From Spirochaetaceae bacterium (GTDB lineage: Bacteria; Spirochaetota; Spirochaetia; DSM-27196; SLAA01): 45,083 bases of DNA. Each line of letters opens with the position of its first letter. Positions within the stretch are counted from its first letter, which is position 1. Under the pieces are notes generated by a model. The model did not search any database, was not told where the DNA came from, and was given only the letters and a program-made list of their open reading frames with translations. Location: the NCBI GenBank assembly GCA_003552985.1, contig PUPD01000304.1:1-45083 (forward strand), given 5' to 3'. Positions 15,639 to 24,464 of the stretch are shown here, one piece after another. The translations under genes and the position numbers were made by a program.

Positions 15639-16823
15639 ATGAAAATTGCGGTGGTCGTCGAGATCTTTCTACCGGTGGTTAACGGGGTCGTAACCTCCTC
15701 CATAAACCTTGCCGAGAACCTCGTCGCGATGGGGCACGAGGTGATCTTCATTGCCCCGGGCTGGAGCGAGGAACAACCGGCGTATATCAACGGTTACATA
15801 CCGGTGCACTACATCCGCAGTAGCAGAAACTGGGCTTATCCGGGGATGCGAAACGTCCTCCCCTGGAATCGGCGGCTGCAGCTCATTTTGCAGCGCGAGA
15901 AGGTCGATATACTCCACATCACCGGTCCGTGGCTTCTAACCTGGGCGTGTATGCGTGCCGCCCGACGGCTGGGGGTCCCCATTGTCCATACCTTTCACAC
16001 CATGCTGCACGAGCCGAGCTATATCCTGTATCTGGTGCGTCTGCCGCAGCTCGTGCCGGTGATGCGAGCGATTGCTTGGGTATACTACGGTCTGTATATG
16101 CGCCGAAGCGTGATCACCACCGCGCCGAGCGAAATGGCCTGCCGCCAGTTGCGCCGGCATTTCCCGACCGCCGAGGTCCGCCGCATATCAAACGGGGTGG
16201 ATGTCTCCCGATTCGAGCGATATGCCCGCTACGAGGAGCTGGTGCGGAGCTATCCTCAGTACAATCACAAGGTGTTCATCTATGTCGGGCGGCTCGGTCA
16301 GGAAAAATCAGTCGATCTTGTGATTGACGGCGTTCACCAGGCGATCGAGACCGCGCCTGAGATTCGCTTGGTGGTGGTGGGCGAGGGTCCGTCCGGGGCG
16401 GCGCTGCGCGCAAAGGTCGCGCAGTTGCAGCTCCAGCATGTGGTGAGCTTCCTGGGGCGGCTGCCGCATGCCGAGCTCCTGCAGAGCGGGCTGCTACATC
16501 ATGCCCGCGCGTTCGTCACCGCGAGCACCACCGAGAACCAGCCGATGACCGTGATCGAGGCGATCTGTTGCGGGACCCCGGCAGTCGTTCCCGATGTCGA
16601 AGGGATGGATGAGCTCGTGGTGGACAATGGACTGCGTTTTGCCGCGCATGATCGGCGATCGCTCGCCGACGCGTTATCGCAGGTCGCGTCCGACGACGCC
16701 CTTCACCAACGGTGCGCCGGGGCTGCGCTGCGAATGAAGGAGCGTTTCGACGGCAGAGCTGTTGCCGAGCGCTTCCTGCAGGTTTACGAGGATGCACGGG
16801 CGGGTGGTGCGAGCGCCGGCTGA
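15639..16823 (+). CDS. Family-4 glycosyltransferase, likely glycolipid-forming
   Basis: 394 residues from ATG 15639 (MKIAVVVEIFLPVVNGVVTS). A TTG at 15609 precedes the apparent -10 box and is rejected. GT-B fold: HTFHTMLHEPSYILYL and TAPSEMACRQLRRHFP in the N-domain; RISNGVD, IYVGRLGQEKSVDL and the EX7E motif STTENQPMTVIEA in the C-domain, with ICCGTPAVVPDVEGMDELV. It shares its N-terminal pattern (NGVVTS) with the minus-strand enzyme at 13.4-14.6 kb, so the two are probably paralogues. One attractive reading is that the other enzyme adds the first sugar to diacylglycerol and this one a second, but the acceptor is not visible in sequence. Confidence 0.85.
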   Translation: MKIAVVVEIFLPVVNGVVTSSINLAENLVAMGHEVIFIAPGWSEEQPAYINGYIPVHYIRSSRNWAYPGMRNVLPWNRRLQLILQREKVDILHITGPWLLTWACMRAARRLGVPIVHTFHTMLHEPSYILYLVRLPQLVPVMRAIAWVYYGLYMRRSVITTAPSEMACRQLRRHFPTAEVRRISNGVDVSRFERYARYEELVRSYPQYNHKVFIYVGRLGQEKSVDLVIDGVHQAIETAPEIRLVVVGEGPSGAALRAKVAQLQLQHVVSFLGRLPHAELLQSGLLHHARAFVTASTTENQPMTVIEAICCGTPAVVPDVEGMDELVVDNGLRFAAHDRRSLADALSQVASDDALHQRCAGAALRMKERFDGRAVAERFLQVYEDARAGGASAG

Positions 16824-16900
16824 GGTTTTCCCTTTGCGGAGCGTTCTTGCGGTGTGCACGGGCAGCGGATCCCGCTGTGCGGCTGCTACGCTATATCTCT

Positions 16901-16961
16901 TTCCATAACGGCTGCTTTTCTTATATAGTAAGCTGAGTCGGTCGGGTAGGTTCCCGTACCG
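16901..16961 (+). promoter_or_regulatory. ileS promoter and leader hairpin (weak)
   Basis: TTCCAT (16901-16906), 17 bp, TATAGT (16924-16929). A hairpin follows in the leader: CGGTCGGG (16939-16946), loop TAGGTT, CCCG and ACCG with one bulged T (16953-16961). T-box consensus elements are absent. Confidence 0.35.
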
Positions 16962-17027
16962 GCGCCTGTGATCGTGTTCTACCCGCACACACCAACACGT
17001 AACGTAAAGGGTCTGTAGGAGGTCGTC

Positions 17028-20000
17028 TTGTTCAAAGCGGTAGATCCAAAAGTAAGTTTCCCCGAAATGGAGGTGCAGATCCTCAAGCGCTGGGAAGATG
17101 GCCGGGTGTTCGAACGTTCGGTGTCACAGCGCGACGGGGCTCCCGAGTTCGTATTCTATGACGGGCCTCCGTTCGCAACCGGGTTGCCGCATTTCGGCCA
17201 CTTTGTGCCGGGCACAATCAAGGACGTGGTGCCGCGCTACCACACTATGCGCGGCAAGAAGGTTGAGCGGCGCTTCGGCTGGGACTGCCATGGTCTTCCG
17301 GTCGAGTACGAGATGGAGAAAGAGCTCGGTATCTCGGGAAAACGGCAGATCGAGGAGTACGGCGTAGGCAACTTCAACGAAGCGTGTCGCTCCATCGTGT
17401 TGCGCTACACCGAGGAATGGCGCCGCATCGTAACGCGCTCGGGCCGCTGGGTGGATTTCGACAACGACTACAAGACGATGGAACCCGCCTACATGGAGAC
17501 GATCTGGTGGATCGTCAAGCGGCTCTGGGAGCAGGATCTCCTGTACGAGGGCTATTATAGTCTCCCGTACTGCCCGCGCTGCTCGACCGCGCTTTCCAAT
17601 TTCGAGCTTAATCTGGGCGGCTACGAAGAGGTGCAGGATCCGGCAATCACGGTGCGGTTCAAGCTCAACGAGCTCGAGAATACCTACGCGCTCGCCTGGA
17701 CCACGACGCCGTGGACGCTCCCCTCGAACCTGGGGCTGGCGTTCGGTCCTGATGTTCAGTACGCGCGGGTGCGTGACCTCGCCGGCGACGAATACTATAT
17801 CCTCGCCGAGGAGCGCATTGGTGACTACTATCGCAGCGAGGATGAGTACGAGATCGTCGATCGCATGACGGGGGACAAGCTCGGCGGTATGACCTACGAG
17901 CCGTTGTTCCCGTATTTCACCGAGACGGGCGGCTCCGACGCCTTTCGCACGCATGTAGCCGAGTTTGTCACCACCGAGGAGGGAACCGGGATCGTGCATA
18001 TTGCGCCCGGTTTCGGGGAAGACGACTACAATCTGCTTAAGGATCGCGATGTAGCGGTTATAACGCCGCTTGATGCCGAGGGGCAGTTCACCGCCGAGGT
18101 AAGCGACTTCGCGGGAATGTACGTCAAAGATGCCGACAAACCGATCATCAAGAAGCTCAAAGAGGAGAGCAAGCTCGTAAAGCGCGACACCTACACGCAC
18201 GCCTACCCGCACTGCTGGCGCTGCAAATCGCCGCTGATCTACCGGGCCATCGCGAGTTGGTTCGTGCGTGTCGGGCAGATCAAGCCGAAAATGCTCGCGG
18301 CCAACAACAGCATCAACTGGGTGCCGAGCCATCTGCGCGATGGTCGGTTCGGTAACTGGTTGGAGAATGCGCGCGACTGGGCGATCTCGCGCAATCGCTA
18401 TTGGGGCAACCCGATGCCGATCTGGCGCTGCGACAGCTGCGACCGCGTTGAGTGCATCGGCTCGCGGGAGGAGCTCGCCGAAAAGTCAGGTGTCTACCTG
18501 GAAGACCTCCACAAGCATTATGTCGACGAAGTGACCTACCCGTGTTCCCGCTGCGACGGTACGATGCGCCGTATACCCGAGGTCCTGGACTGCTGGTTCG
18601 AGTCGGGCGCAATGCCCTACGCGCAGAATCACTACCCGTTTGAGAACAAGGAATGGTTTGAGTCACACTTCCCTGCCGAGTTCATCTCCGAGGGGCTAGA
18701 CCAGACCCGCGGCTGGTTCTATACGCTGACCGTGTTGGCCGCTGCACTGTTCGACTCGCCGGCCTTCAAGAACGTCGTCGTCAACGGGCTTGTGCTCGCC
18801 GCTGACGGGAAGAAAATGAGCAAGAGCGAGCGCAACTATACCGACCCGCAGGATGTGATGACCCGCTACGGCGCCGATGCGCTGCGCGTGTTCCTTATGC
18901 ATTCGGCGGTGGTGCGCGGTGAGGACCTAAAGTACTCCGACGAAGGTGTCAAAGAAGTCCTCAAGAACATCATCATCCCGCTCTGGAACTCCTATACCTT
19001 CTTCGTTACCTATGCCAATATCGACGGCATTCGGCCCGCAGGCCCGCCCTCCGATCCGCACAACCCGCTCGACCGCTGGATTCTGTCGGAATCCGAAAAG
19101 CTGGTCGGCGATGTTATCGCCAATCTGGACGCCTACGATCTGCAGCACGCGATGGACCCCATCGTGGCGTTCATCGATCAGCTGAACAACTGGTACATCC
19201 GGCGCTCGCGCCGGCGGTTCTGGCGCAGCGTGAACGACAACGACAAACGCCAGGCATATCAGACGCTCTACAGCGTGTTGCTGACTCTGACAAAGGTAGC
19301 GGCGCCGGTGATGCCGTTCATCACCGAGGAGATCTACGGCAACCTTCGTACCGACGCGATGCCGGACTCGGTGCACCTCTGCGATTATCCGGTGGCCGAC
19401 GAAAGCAAGCGAGACCTCGTTCTGGAGCGCAAGATGGGTGCAACGCAACGCGCGGTGCGTATGGGCCGGGCCCTGCGCAGCATGCATTCGCTGCGCAATC
19501 GCCAGCCGCTGAAGGCGATTCATCTGGTTACCAAGGATACCGAAGAGCATAAGATACTGCGCGAGATGGAAGACATCATCGCCGAAGAGCTCAATGTCAA
19601 GGACGTGGTGTTTCGCGAGAATGAGGAAGACCTGGTCGAGTATCAGGCGAAGCCCAACTATCGCGTGCTCGGGAAGACGCTCGGCAAGGATATGAAGGCG
19701 GCCGCTGAGAAGATTCAGGCGCTTTCAGGCCCCGAAATTCAAAGCCTCCTGGAGGGGGCGGCGCTGCACCTCGAGATAAACGGTCGGACTATCGATCTGA
19801 CTCAAGACAGCGTGATGATTCAGCGTTCCGAGAAGGAGAACCTCAAGGTTCTCAACGAGGGTTCGCTCACCGTCGCGCTCGATCCCGAGATCACAGAGGA
19901 GCTCAGGCGCGAAGGGTTGGTCCGGGATCTGGTGCGCGCGGTGCAGAACAAGCGGAAGACTGAGGGGCTTGAGGTGACAGATCGCATCAGGCTCTACCTG

Positions 20001-20159
20001 CACGCCGAAAACTCGGTACGCGAGGCGGTGGAAGCGTTTGAGGAATACCTCACGCGCGAAACGCTGGCTGTCGCGCTGGTGTGGGAGCGCCGTGATGACG
20101 GGGAAAAGATCACGCTCGGTGATCAGGAGTGTACCGTTGCGTTGGAAAAGGCGAGCTAA
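17028..20159 (+). CDS. ileS: Isoleucyl-tRNA synthetase, long eukaryal/archaeal-like type
   Basis: A class I synthetase that charges tRNA-Ile and edits valine. 1043 residues, with HFGH at 55-58 (TGLPHFGHFVPG), the editing domain (WTTTPWTLPSNLGLAF, GTGIVHIAPGFGEDDYN), DCWFESGAMPYAQ, and KMSKS at 596-600. Length and motifs fit the second bacterial IleRS type, which groups with eukaryal and archaeal enzymes and is often mupirocin-tolerant; spirochaetes commonly carry it. The start is TTG 17028, five bases after AGGAGG (17017-17022). The first in-frame ATG is 13 residues later and lacks such a site. A lipoprotein gene follows within ~25 bp. Confidence 0.96.
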   Translation: MFKAVDPKVSFPEMEVQILKRWEDGRVFERSVSQRDGAPEFVFYDGPPFATGLPHFGHFVPGTIKDVVPRYHTMRGKKVERRFGWDCHGLPVEYEMEKELGISGKRQIEEYGVGNFNEACRSIVLRYTEEWRRIVTRSGRWVDFDNDYKTMEPAYMETIWWIVKRLWEQDLLYEGYYSLPYCPRCSTALSNFELNLGGYEEVQDPAITVRFKLNELENTYALAWTTTPWTLPSNLGLAFGPDVQYARVRDLAGDEYYILAEERIGDYYRSEDEYEIVDRMTGDKLGGMTYEPLFPYFTETGGSDAFRTHVAEFVTTEEGTGIVHIAPGFGEDDYNLLKDRDVAVITPLDAEGQFTAEVSDFAGMYVKDADKPIIKKLKEESKLVKRDTYTHAYPHCWRCKSPLIYRAIASWFVRVGQIKPKMLAANNSINWVPSHLRDGRFGNWLENARDWAISRNRYWGNPMPIWRCDSCDRVECIGSREELAEKSGVYLEDLHKHYVDEVTYPCSRCDGTMRRIPEVLDCWFESGAMPYAQNHYPFENKEWFESHFPAEFISEGLDQTRGWFYTLTVLAAALFDSPAFKNVVVNGLVLAADGKKMSKSERNYTDPQDVMTRYGADALRVFLMHSAVVRGEDLKYSDEGVKEVLKNIIIPLWNSYTFFVTYANIDGIRPAGPPSDPHNPLDRWILSESEKLVGDVIANLDAYDLQHAMDPIVAFIDQLNNWYIRRSRRRFWRSVNDNDKRQAYQTLYSVLLTLTKVAAPVMPFITEEIYGNLRTDAMPDSVHLCDYPVADESKRDLVLERKMGATQRAVRMGRALRSMHSLRNRQPLKAIHLVTKDTEEHKILREMEDIIAEELNVKDVVFRENEEDLVEYQAKPNYRVLGKTLGKDMKAAAEKIQALSGPEIQSLLEGAALHLEINGRTIDLTQDSVMIQRSEKENLKVLNEGSLTVALDPEITEELRREGLVRDLVRAVQNKRKTEGLEVTDRIRLYLHAENSVREAVEAFEEYLTRETLAVALVWERRDDGEKITLGDQECTVALEKAS

Positions 20160-20181
20160 GCGCGGCCCGGTGTGCCGGCGG

Positions 20182-21072
20182 ATGGCGCACGGGGCGGTGG
20201 TGGTGCTCGTGGCGCTGGTGGTTGGTGCCTGCGCAACACCGCCTGAGCCCGAGCGCGGGGAGGAGCTCACCGCGTTTCTGCCGGAAGGGCAGACGCTGTA
20301 TCTGGGGTTACGCGTGGCGTCGGCCGAAGCGTTGCTGGACCAGGTTGTTGCGTCGGCCGGTGTGGAGTCACGCCGTCTCGAGAGCCTGCTTGATCAGACG
20401 GATCAGATCGTCGCGTCATACGGACGCTCGATCACCGGGGAACCGCAGATGTTCTTCGTGGCATCGGGCCGTTACGGACCGCGGCGCGCGGGATTATTCA
20501 TGCGGCTCTCGCGGCGCTGGAGTCGCGAGAGCACCGAGATCGACGGCGAGCGCTACGAGTACTGGCTCGACCGCGAGAGCGGCCTGCAGGTCAGTTTCCT
20601 GAACGCAACCACGATGTTGGCGGCAACCGAGAATCTTGCCGGCGGCATGGTGCCGCGTGACCGCGCCCAGGATCGCTTCCTCGCTCCGCCGGAGATCATC
20701 GAGCAGTTTGACACCGGAGAGCTTTCGTTCTTCATGCCGAGCCCCACGCGCTGGCTCGAGGATCAAGTCGGCGCTCTGCCGTTTGAGCTGCCGATACTCG
20801 ATGTGCGCATGGCGTTCGACCGTGGCGATAACGATGACGGTGAGCGAGATATTGTGGGGAATGTGCGGCTGCGAAGCGAGCGCGATGCGCGCGCTTTTAC
20901 GGTCGTGTTCCGGCTGATGGCGATGACGATCGCGAGCGAGATCGGTTTCGACCAGCCCGATCTCTTGGAACGGCTCTCGATAGAACGGCGTGAAGACGTG
21001 GTGCAGTTTAGCGGGTTGCAGATCAGCGACGAGCGCATGGGCCGGATGATCGGCGGGCTGTTGAACCGATGA
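20182..21072 (+). CDS. Putative lipoprotein, unknown function
   Basis: 296 residues from ATG 20182; GTG 20170 is an alternative, and an earlier ATG at 20038 lies inside ileS and is rejected. The N-terminus is hydrophobic (GAVVVLVALVVGAC) with a lipobox ending in Cys20, then TPPEPERGEEL. The rest (FLPEGQTLYLGLRVASAEALLDQV, MFFVASGRYGPRRAGLFMRL, ELSFFMPSPTRWLEDQV) alternates sheets and helices like a periplasmic substrate-handling or envelope domain, but I recognise no family. Its last codons overlap the hisH start in an ATGATG/TGA arrangement, so hisH is translationally coupled to it. No functional link between the two is evident. Confidence 0.65.
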   Translation: MAHGAVVVLVALVVGACATPPEPERGEELTAFLPEGQTLYLGLRVASAEALLDQVVASAGVESRRLESLLDQTDQIVASYGRSITGEPQMFFVASGRYGPRRAGLFMRLSRRWSRESTEIDGERYEYWLDRESGLQVSFLNATTMLAATENLAGGMVPRDRAQDRFLAPPEIIEQFDTGELSFFMPSPTRWLEDQVGALPFELPILDVRMAFDRGDNDDGERDIVGNVRLRSERDARAFTVVFRLMAMTIASEIGFDQPDLLERLSIERREDVVQFSGLQISDERMGRMIGGLLNR

Positions 21073-21677
21073 TGGACGTTGCAATCGTCAACTACGAGGC
21101 GGGAAACCTGCGGAGCGTGGAGACCGCGCTCCGGCGGCTCGGGTACGAGTATCGCATCGCTACGCGGCCCGAAGAGGTGCTGCGCGCCGACAAGGTCTTG
21201 TTTCCCGGCGTCGGCGATGCCAGGGCCGTGATGGAGGTGCTCGGGCGCAGTGGGGTGGCCGCGGCGCTCCGCGAGCGGCATGCAGCCGGCGGCTCGATCC
21301 TGGGCATCTGTGTAGGTGCGCAGGTCGTACTGGAGCGCTCTGAAGAGAACAGCGCGAGCTGTCTGGGGTTGGTCCCCGGGACGGCGCGGCGTTTGCCGGG
21401 GGGCGACGGGCTGAAGGTTCCGCACATGGGCTGGAATCAGGTGCGCTACCGTGAAGGCCACTGGCTGTTTGCCGGCATCCCGCAGGACACCTCGTTCTAC
21501 TTCGTGCACTCCTATTATCCCGACCCGGCCGACCGGTCCACCGTGCTCGCGGACACGGAGTACGGGGTGAGCTTTGCGTCGGGATTGGAACGTGATAACC
21601 TGACGGCGGTGCAGTTCCATCCGGAGAAATCGGGTGAGTTTGGGCTGCGCTTGCTTTCGAACTACCTCGCACACTGA
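21069..21677 (+). CDS. hisH: Imidazole glycerol phosphate synthase, glutaminase subunit
   Basis: A class I glutamine amidotransferase that supplies ammonia to HisF in histidine synthesis. 202 residues. The nucleophile is Cys81 in [16 protein letters not shown], and the His-Glu pair is in [16 protein letters not shown]. It starts at ATG 21069, whose TG overlaps the stop of the preceding lipoprotein gene; ATG 21072 is the alternative. hisF follows 70 bp later, and the two products form a heterodimer with an ammonia tunnel. Other histidine genes are not nearby. Confidence 0.95.
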   Translation: MMDVAIVNYEAGNLRSVETALRRLGYEYRIATRPEEVLRADKVLFPGVGDARAVMEVLGRSGVAAALRERHAAGGSILGICVGAQVVLERSEENSASCLGLVPGTARRLPGGDGLKVPHMGWNQVRYREGHWLFAGIPQDTSFYFVHSYYPDPADRSTVLADTEYGVSFASGLERDNLTAVQFHPEKSGEFGLRLLSNYLAH

Positions 21678-21747
21678 GAAGCTGGGGCCGGCAACAGAGC
21701 CGGGGCCCGGTCCGGGCGTGGAGCTCCGGTCGGGAGGGGCGCAAACG

Positions 21748-22533
21748 ATGCTTGAGAAACGGATTCTGGTTTGTCTGGATGTGCGCGACGGCAAGACCAC
21801 CAAGGGCGTGAAGTTCAAAGGGAACGTCGATGTTGGTGACCCGGTTGAGATGGCACGCAGGTACTACGAGGAGGGTGCCGATGAGCTCGTGTTCTACGAC
21901 ATCACCGCCTCGGCCGAGCGCCGCGGGATCATGCGCGAGGTGGTCGAGCGCGTAGCGGCTGAGATCTTCGTCCCGTTTTGCGTGGGCGGCGGCATCGGGT
22001 CGGTCGAGGACATGCGGGCGATGCTGCTTGCCGGTGCCGAGAAGGTCAGCGTCAATACGCAGGCCGTGCTGAACCCCGAGATCATTGATCAGGGAGCAAA
22101 GGCGTTCGGCAGTCAATGCGTGGTGTTGGGAGTCGACGCACTCCGCGATGACGCGATGCCGAGCGGCTACCGCGTGGTGATTCATGGGGGGCGCACCGCG
22201 ACGCAGCGTGACCTGCTGGCCTGGGTGCGCGAGGCGGAGCAGCGTGGGATGGGCGAAGTGGTGTTGAACTCAATCGACGCCGACGGCACTCGCGACGGCT
22301 ACGAGCTCGCCTGTACACGGCTGGTTTCCGAAAACGTCGGCGTACCGGTCGTCGCTTCCGGCGGGGCGGGAGTGAGCCGGCATCTGGTCGAGGTTCTGCG
22401 CGACGGGCGCGCGGATGCGGCGCTGATCGCCTCGATGGTGCATTTCGGCGGCTATACGATCCCGCAGATCAAGGCCGATCTGGCTGCCGCCGGTATCCCG
22501 GTGCGCCGCAACATCCGACCGGCGGACGGATGA
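21748..22533 (+). CDS. hisF: Imidazole glycerol phosphate synthase, cyclase subunit
   Basis: A (beta-alpha)8 barrel that uses HisH-derived ammonia to make imidazole glycerol phosphate and AICAR from PRFAR. 261 residues from ATG 21748, with GGGAGGGG eight bases upstream; a reading frame open back to 21634 overlaps hisH and is not used. The two catalytic aspartates are in place, Asp11 (CLDVRDG) and Asp130 (GVDALRDD), along with the phosphate-binding loops [13 protein letters not shown] and [13 protein letters not shown]. Its short loop after Asp130 ([17 protein letters not shown]) is a variant also seen in some other HisF proteins. It is probably co-transcribed with hisH and the lipoprotein gene. 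Confidence 0.95.
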   Translation: MLEKRILVCLDVRDGKTTKGVKFKGNVDVGDPVEMARRYYEEGADELVFYDITASAERRGIMREVVERVAAEIFVPFCVGGGIGSVEDMRAMLLAGAEKVSVNTQAVLNPEIIDQGAKAFGSQCVVLGVDALRDDAMPSGYRVVIHGGRTATQRDLLAWVREAEQRGMGEVVLNSIDADGTRDGYELACTRLVSENVGVPVVASGGAGVSRHLVEVLRDGRADAALIASMVHFGGYTIPQIKADLAAAGIPVRRNIRPADG

Positions 22534-22595
22534 AAGCTCGGTCAGATGAAAGCGGGGCGAGATTGCCGTAATTCGCTCCATAGTAGTAGATTATC

Positions 22596-22624
22596 TTGTC
22601 CAGACGCCGAAACTGCAATATATT
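22596..22624 (+). promoter_or_regulatory. Promoter of the FmdB-type gene
   Basis: TTGTCC (22596-22601), 17 bp, TATATT (22619-22624); AGGAGG follows at 22643-22648. Confidence 0.6.
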
Positions 22625-22658
22625 TAAGGCGTCACAGCGAGTAGGAGGTTCACCGAAG

Positions 22659-22985
22659 ATGCCGAGTTATGACTATCGATGCAGCGCCTGCGAGCATGAG
22701 TTTGAGGAGTTTCAAAGTATTTCCGCCGAACCGCTGCGGGTTTGCCCGAGTTGCGGTGAAGCGACCCTCAAACGGCTTGTAGGGGGCGGAATTGGCATCA
22801 TTTTCAAGGGGAGCGGATTTTACGTAACCGATAACAAAGGTTCCAAGACGAGCGCTTCAAATGGAAGCAACGGCGCATCCTCGAGCAAGAGCGGAGGCGC
22901 AGAGTCCGGTTCCAACGGCAACGGAGCCTCCGGCGGGGAGCAGAAAGTCAGCTCAGGTGCCGCAAAGGATAGCAAGGCGACGTAA
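22659..22985 (+). CDS. FmdB-family zinc-ribbon protein with a low-complexity tail
   Basis: 108 residues from ATG 22659, downstream of AGGAGG (22643-22648). The N-terminus is the FmdB-type zinc ribbon: YDYRCSACEHEFEEFQSIS and VCPSCGEATLKRLVGGG, two CxxC pairs that bind one Zn, then the family hallmark GIIFKGSGFYVTDNK. The tail (~65-108) is Ser/Gly/Asn/Lys-rich and disordered. Family members are called putative regulatory proteins after FmdB, but no molecular role is firmly established. The gene stands at the head of a same-strand run with arsR-like, aroB and ald; its own promoter is good, so it may drive the set. Confidence 0.9.
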   Translation: MPSYDYRCSACEHEFEEFQSISAEPLRVCPSCGEATLKRLVGGGIGIIFKGSGFYVTDNKGSKTSASNGSNGASSSKSGGAESGSNGNGASGGEQKVSSGAAKDSKAT

Positions 22986-23040
22986 TGGTACCGACGAATA
23001 TGCTTTGCTCCGGCGGGCGTTGGTAGTACTTTAGGTATAT

Positions 23041-23382
23041 ATGGACGAACAGAAAGCGGCGGCACAGCGACAACTAACCGAGTATGCTTCGCGGCTGAAG
23101 GTATGCGGCCATCCACTGCGGCTGATGCTGCTGTGTCGTATAGCTCGCCAGGGCGGGCCCTGCGTCTCCGAACTGTGGGAATGTCTAGGGCAGCCGCAGC
23201 CGGTCGTCTCCCAGCACCTCGCCGTTCTTAAGGAGAAGGGCATCGTCACCAGCGAGGTTCAGGGCAACAGGCGGATCTACTCAATCGTCGATCCCTTCGT
23301 GAAGCGGATCGTGGCGAGTCTCGCCGAGACGGTGGAACTTCCGGAACCCGTAGAAACGTCGCGCTCAGCCCGGCCCGGATAA
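23041..23382 (+). CDS. ArsR-family winged-helix transcription regulator
   Basis: 113 residues. The ArsR/SmtB core is clear: RLKVCGHPLRLMLLCRIARQGGPCVSEL, then the recognition helix in PQPVVSQHLAVLKEKGIVTSEVQGNRRIYSI. Cysteines occur at CGHP, LLC, GPC and WEC, but the standard ELCVCDL metal motif is missing, so the signal could be thiol- or persulfide-type rather than arsenic or zinc; this is inference. The aroB start is only 12 bp downstream. Self-regulation of this short operon is likely by family habit, though no strong operator palindrome was seen in the 55-bp gap upstream. Confidence 0.9.
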   Translation: MDEQKAAAQRQLTEYASRLKVCGHPLRLMLLCRIARQGGPCVSELWECLGQPQPVVSQHLAVLKEKGIVTSEVQGNRRIYSIVDPFVKRIVASLAETVELPEPVETSRSARPG

Positions 23383-23394
23383 GCGACTGTTGCG

Positions 23395-24432
23395 ATGGAA
23401 ACTCAGATTCTGCAGTACCGCTTCGGCGAGTATACTTCGGTCGTCCGCCTGGGCGACGAGGAGTTGTTAGGGAAGTTCGCCGAGACGACGGCGTTCGTAA
23501 TTTGGGACGAAAACACCACCAACCATCTTGCGGCGCTGCACCACCTGCCGAATATGATTCTGCCGAGCGGGGAGCGGACCAAGTCGCTCGCAACCGTGGA
23601 ACAGCTACTCGATGCCTTCGTTTCTCACGCCTTGGAGCGCAACTCCACAGCAATTGCTGTCGGCGGTGGTGTCGTCTGCGACGTTGGTGCTTTAGCTGCC
23701 TCCCTCTACATGCGCGGTATTCGCCTTGTGCTGGTACCGACGACGCTGCTTGCCATGGTTGATGCCGCTCTCGGAGGAAAGACCGGGGTCAATTTTGCCG
23801 GCTACAAGAATTTGGTCGGCACCTTCTATCCGGCTGAGCAAGTACTGATCGTTCCATCGGTGCTGCAGACTCTCCCCCAGCGTGAGTATCTTGGAGGTCT
23901 CGCTGAAGTGATCAAGACGGCGATGCTCGGCGACCCTGAGCTATTGGAGTTGCTTGAGCAGAACCCGGAGGACGTCTTACAACGACACCCGGATCTCGTC
24001 AGAGAGCTCATTCTTCGCTCGGTGGCGGTGAAAGGGCTCATCGTGGAACAGGATTTCACCGAGCGCGGCGGTCGCGAGTGGCTCAACCTCGGGCACACCT
24101 TCGCTCACGCCCTCGAATCGGTGTCGGGATTCGAAGGCTGGACGCATGGCGAAGCGGTGGCATGGGGGATAGCGCAGGCTCTCCGCTGCGGGGAACGCGC
24201 CGGCATCACCGACGCCAGCTATGCGGAACGGGCAATGGAGCTGTTTCGTCGCTACGGCTTCCGTTGCGATCTGCCGGATTTGTCCGTGGATGCGCTCATC
24301 GACGCAATGCAGCGTGACAAGAAGAACCGTGGCGGTCGGATCCGGTTTGTGCTGCAGCGTCGTCCCGGTGAGACCGAGCTGCGCGAGCTCGCACCCGAGC
24401 TGGTTCGCAGCGTACTTGCCACCCAGTCCTAA
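23395..24432 (+). CDS. aroB: 3-dehydroquinate synthase
   Basis: An NAD- and Zn-dependent enzyme that cyclises DAHP to 3-dehydroquinate, step two of the shikimate pathway. 345 residues, normal length. Landmarks: PSGERTKSLATVEQLLDA, GGGVVCDVGALAASLYMRGI, VPTTLLAMVDAALGGKTGVN, GLAEVIKTAMLGD with the conserved lysine, NLGHTFAHALE and THGEAVAWGI with the zinc histidines. These match dehydroquinate synthases rather than the sedulose-phosphate cyclases that make valiolones. It starts at ATG 23395 without an obvious ribosome-binding site, 12 bp after the ArsR-type gene, so translation may depend on that neighbour. No other shikimate genes are near. Confidence 0.95.
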   Translation: METQILQYRFGEYTSVVRLGDEELLGKFAETTAFVIWDENTTNHLAALHHLPNMILPSGERTKSLATVEQLLDAFVSHALERNSTAIAVGGGVVCDVGALAASLYMRGIRLVLVPTTLLAMVDAALGGKTGVNFAGYKNLVGTFYPAEQVLIVPSVLQTLPQREYLGGLAEVIKTAMLGDPELLELLEQNPEDVLQRHPDLVRELILRSVAVKGLIVEQDFTERGGREWLNLGHTFAHALESVSGFEGWTHGEAVAWGIAQALRCGERAGITDASYAERAMELFRRYGFRCDLPDLSVDALIDAMQRDKKNRGGRIRFVLQRRPGETELRELAPELVRSVLATQS

Positions 24433-24464
24433 CCCATGGAACAACCTTAAGAAGGAGGGTCGGC

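Noticed and set aside
16824-17027. Possible T-box leader before ileS
   Set aside because: A hairpin exists, but the conserved T-box sequence (GGTGGNACCGCG type) and specifier loop are not present.
21634-21747. Upstream extension of hisF into hisH
   Set aside because: The ATG at 21748 has a strong GGGAGGGG site and gives the standard HisF N-terminus; the extension is unlike the family.
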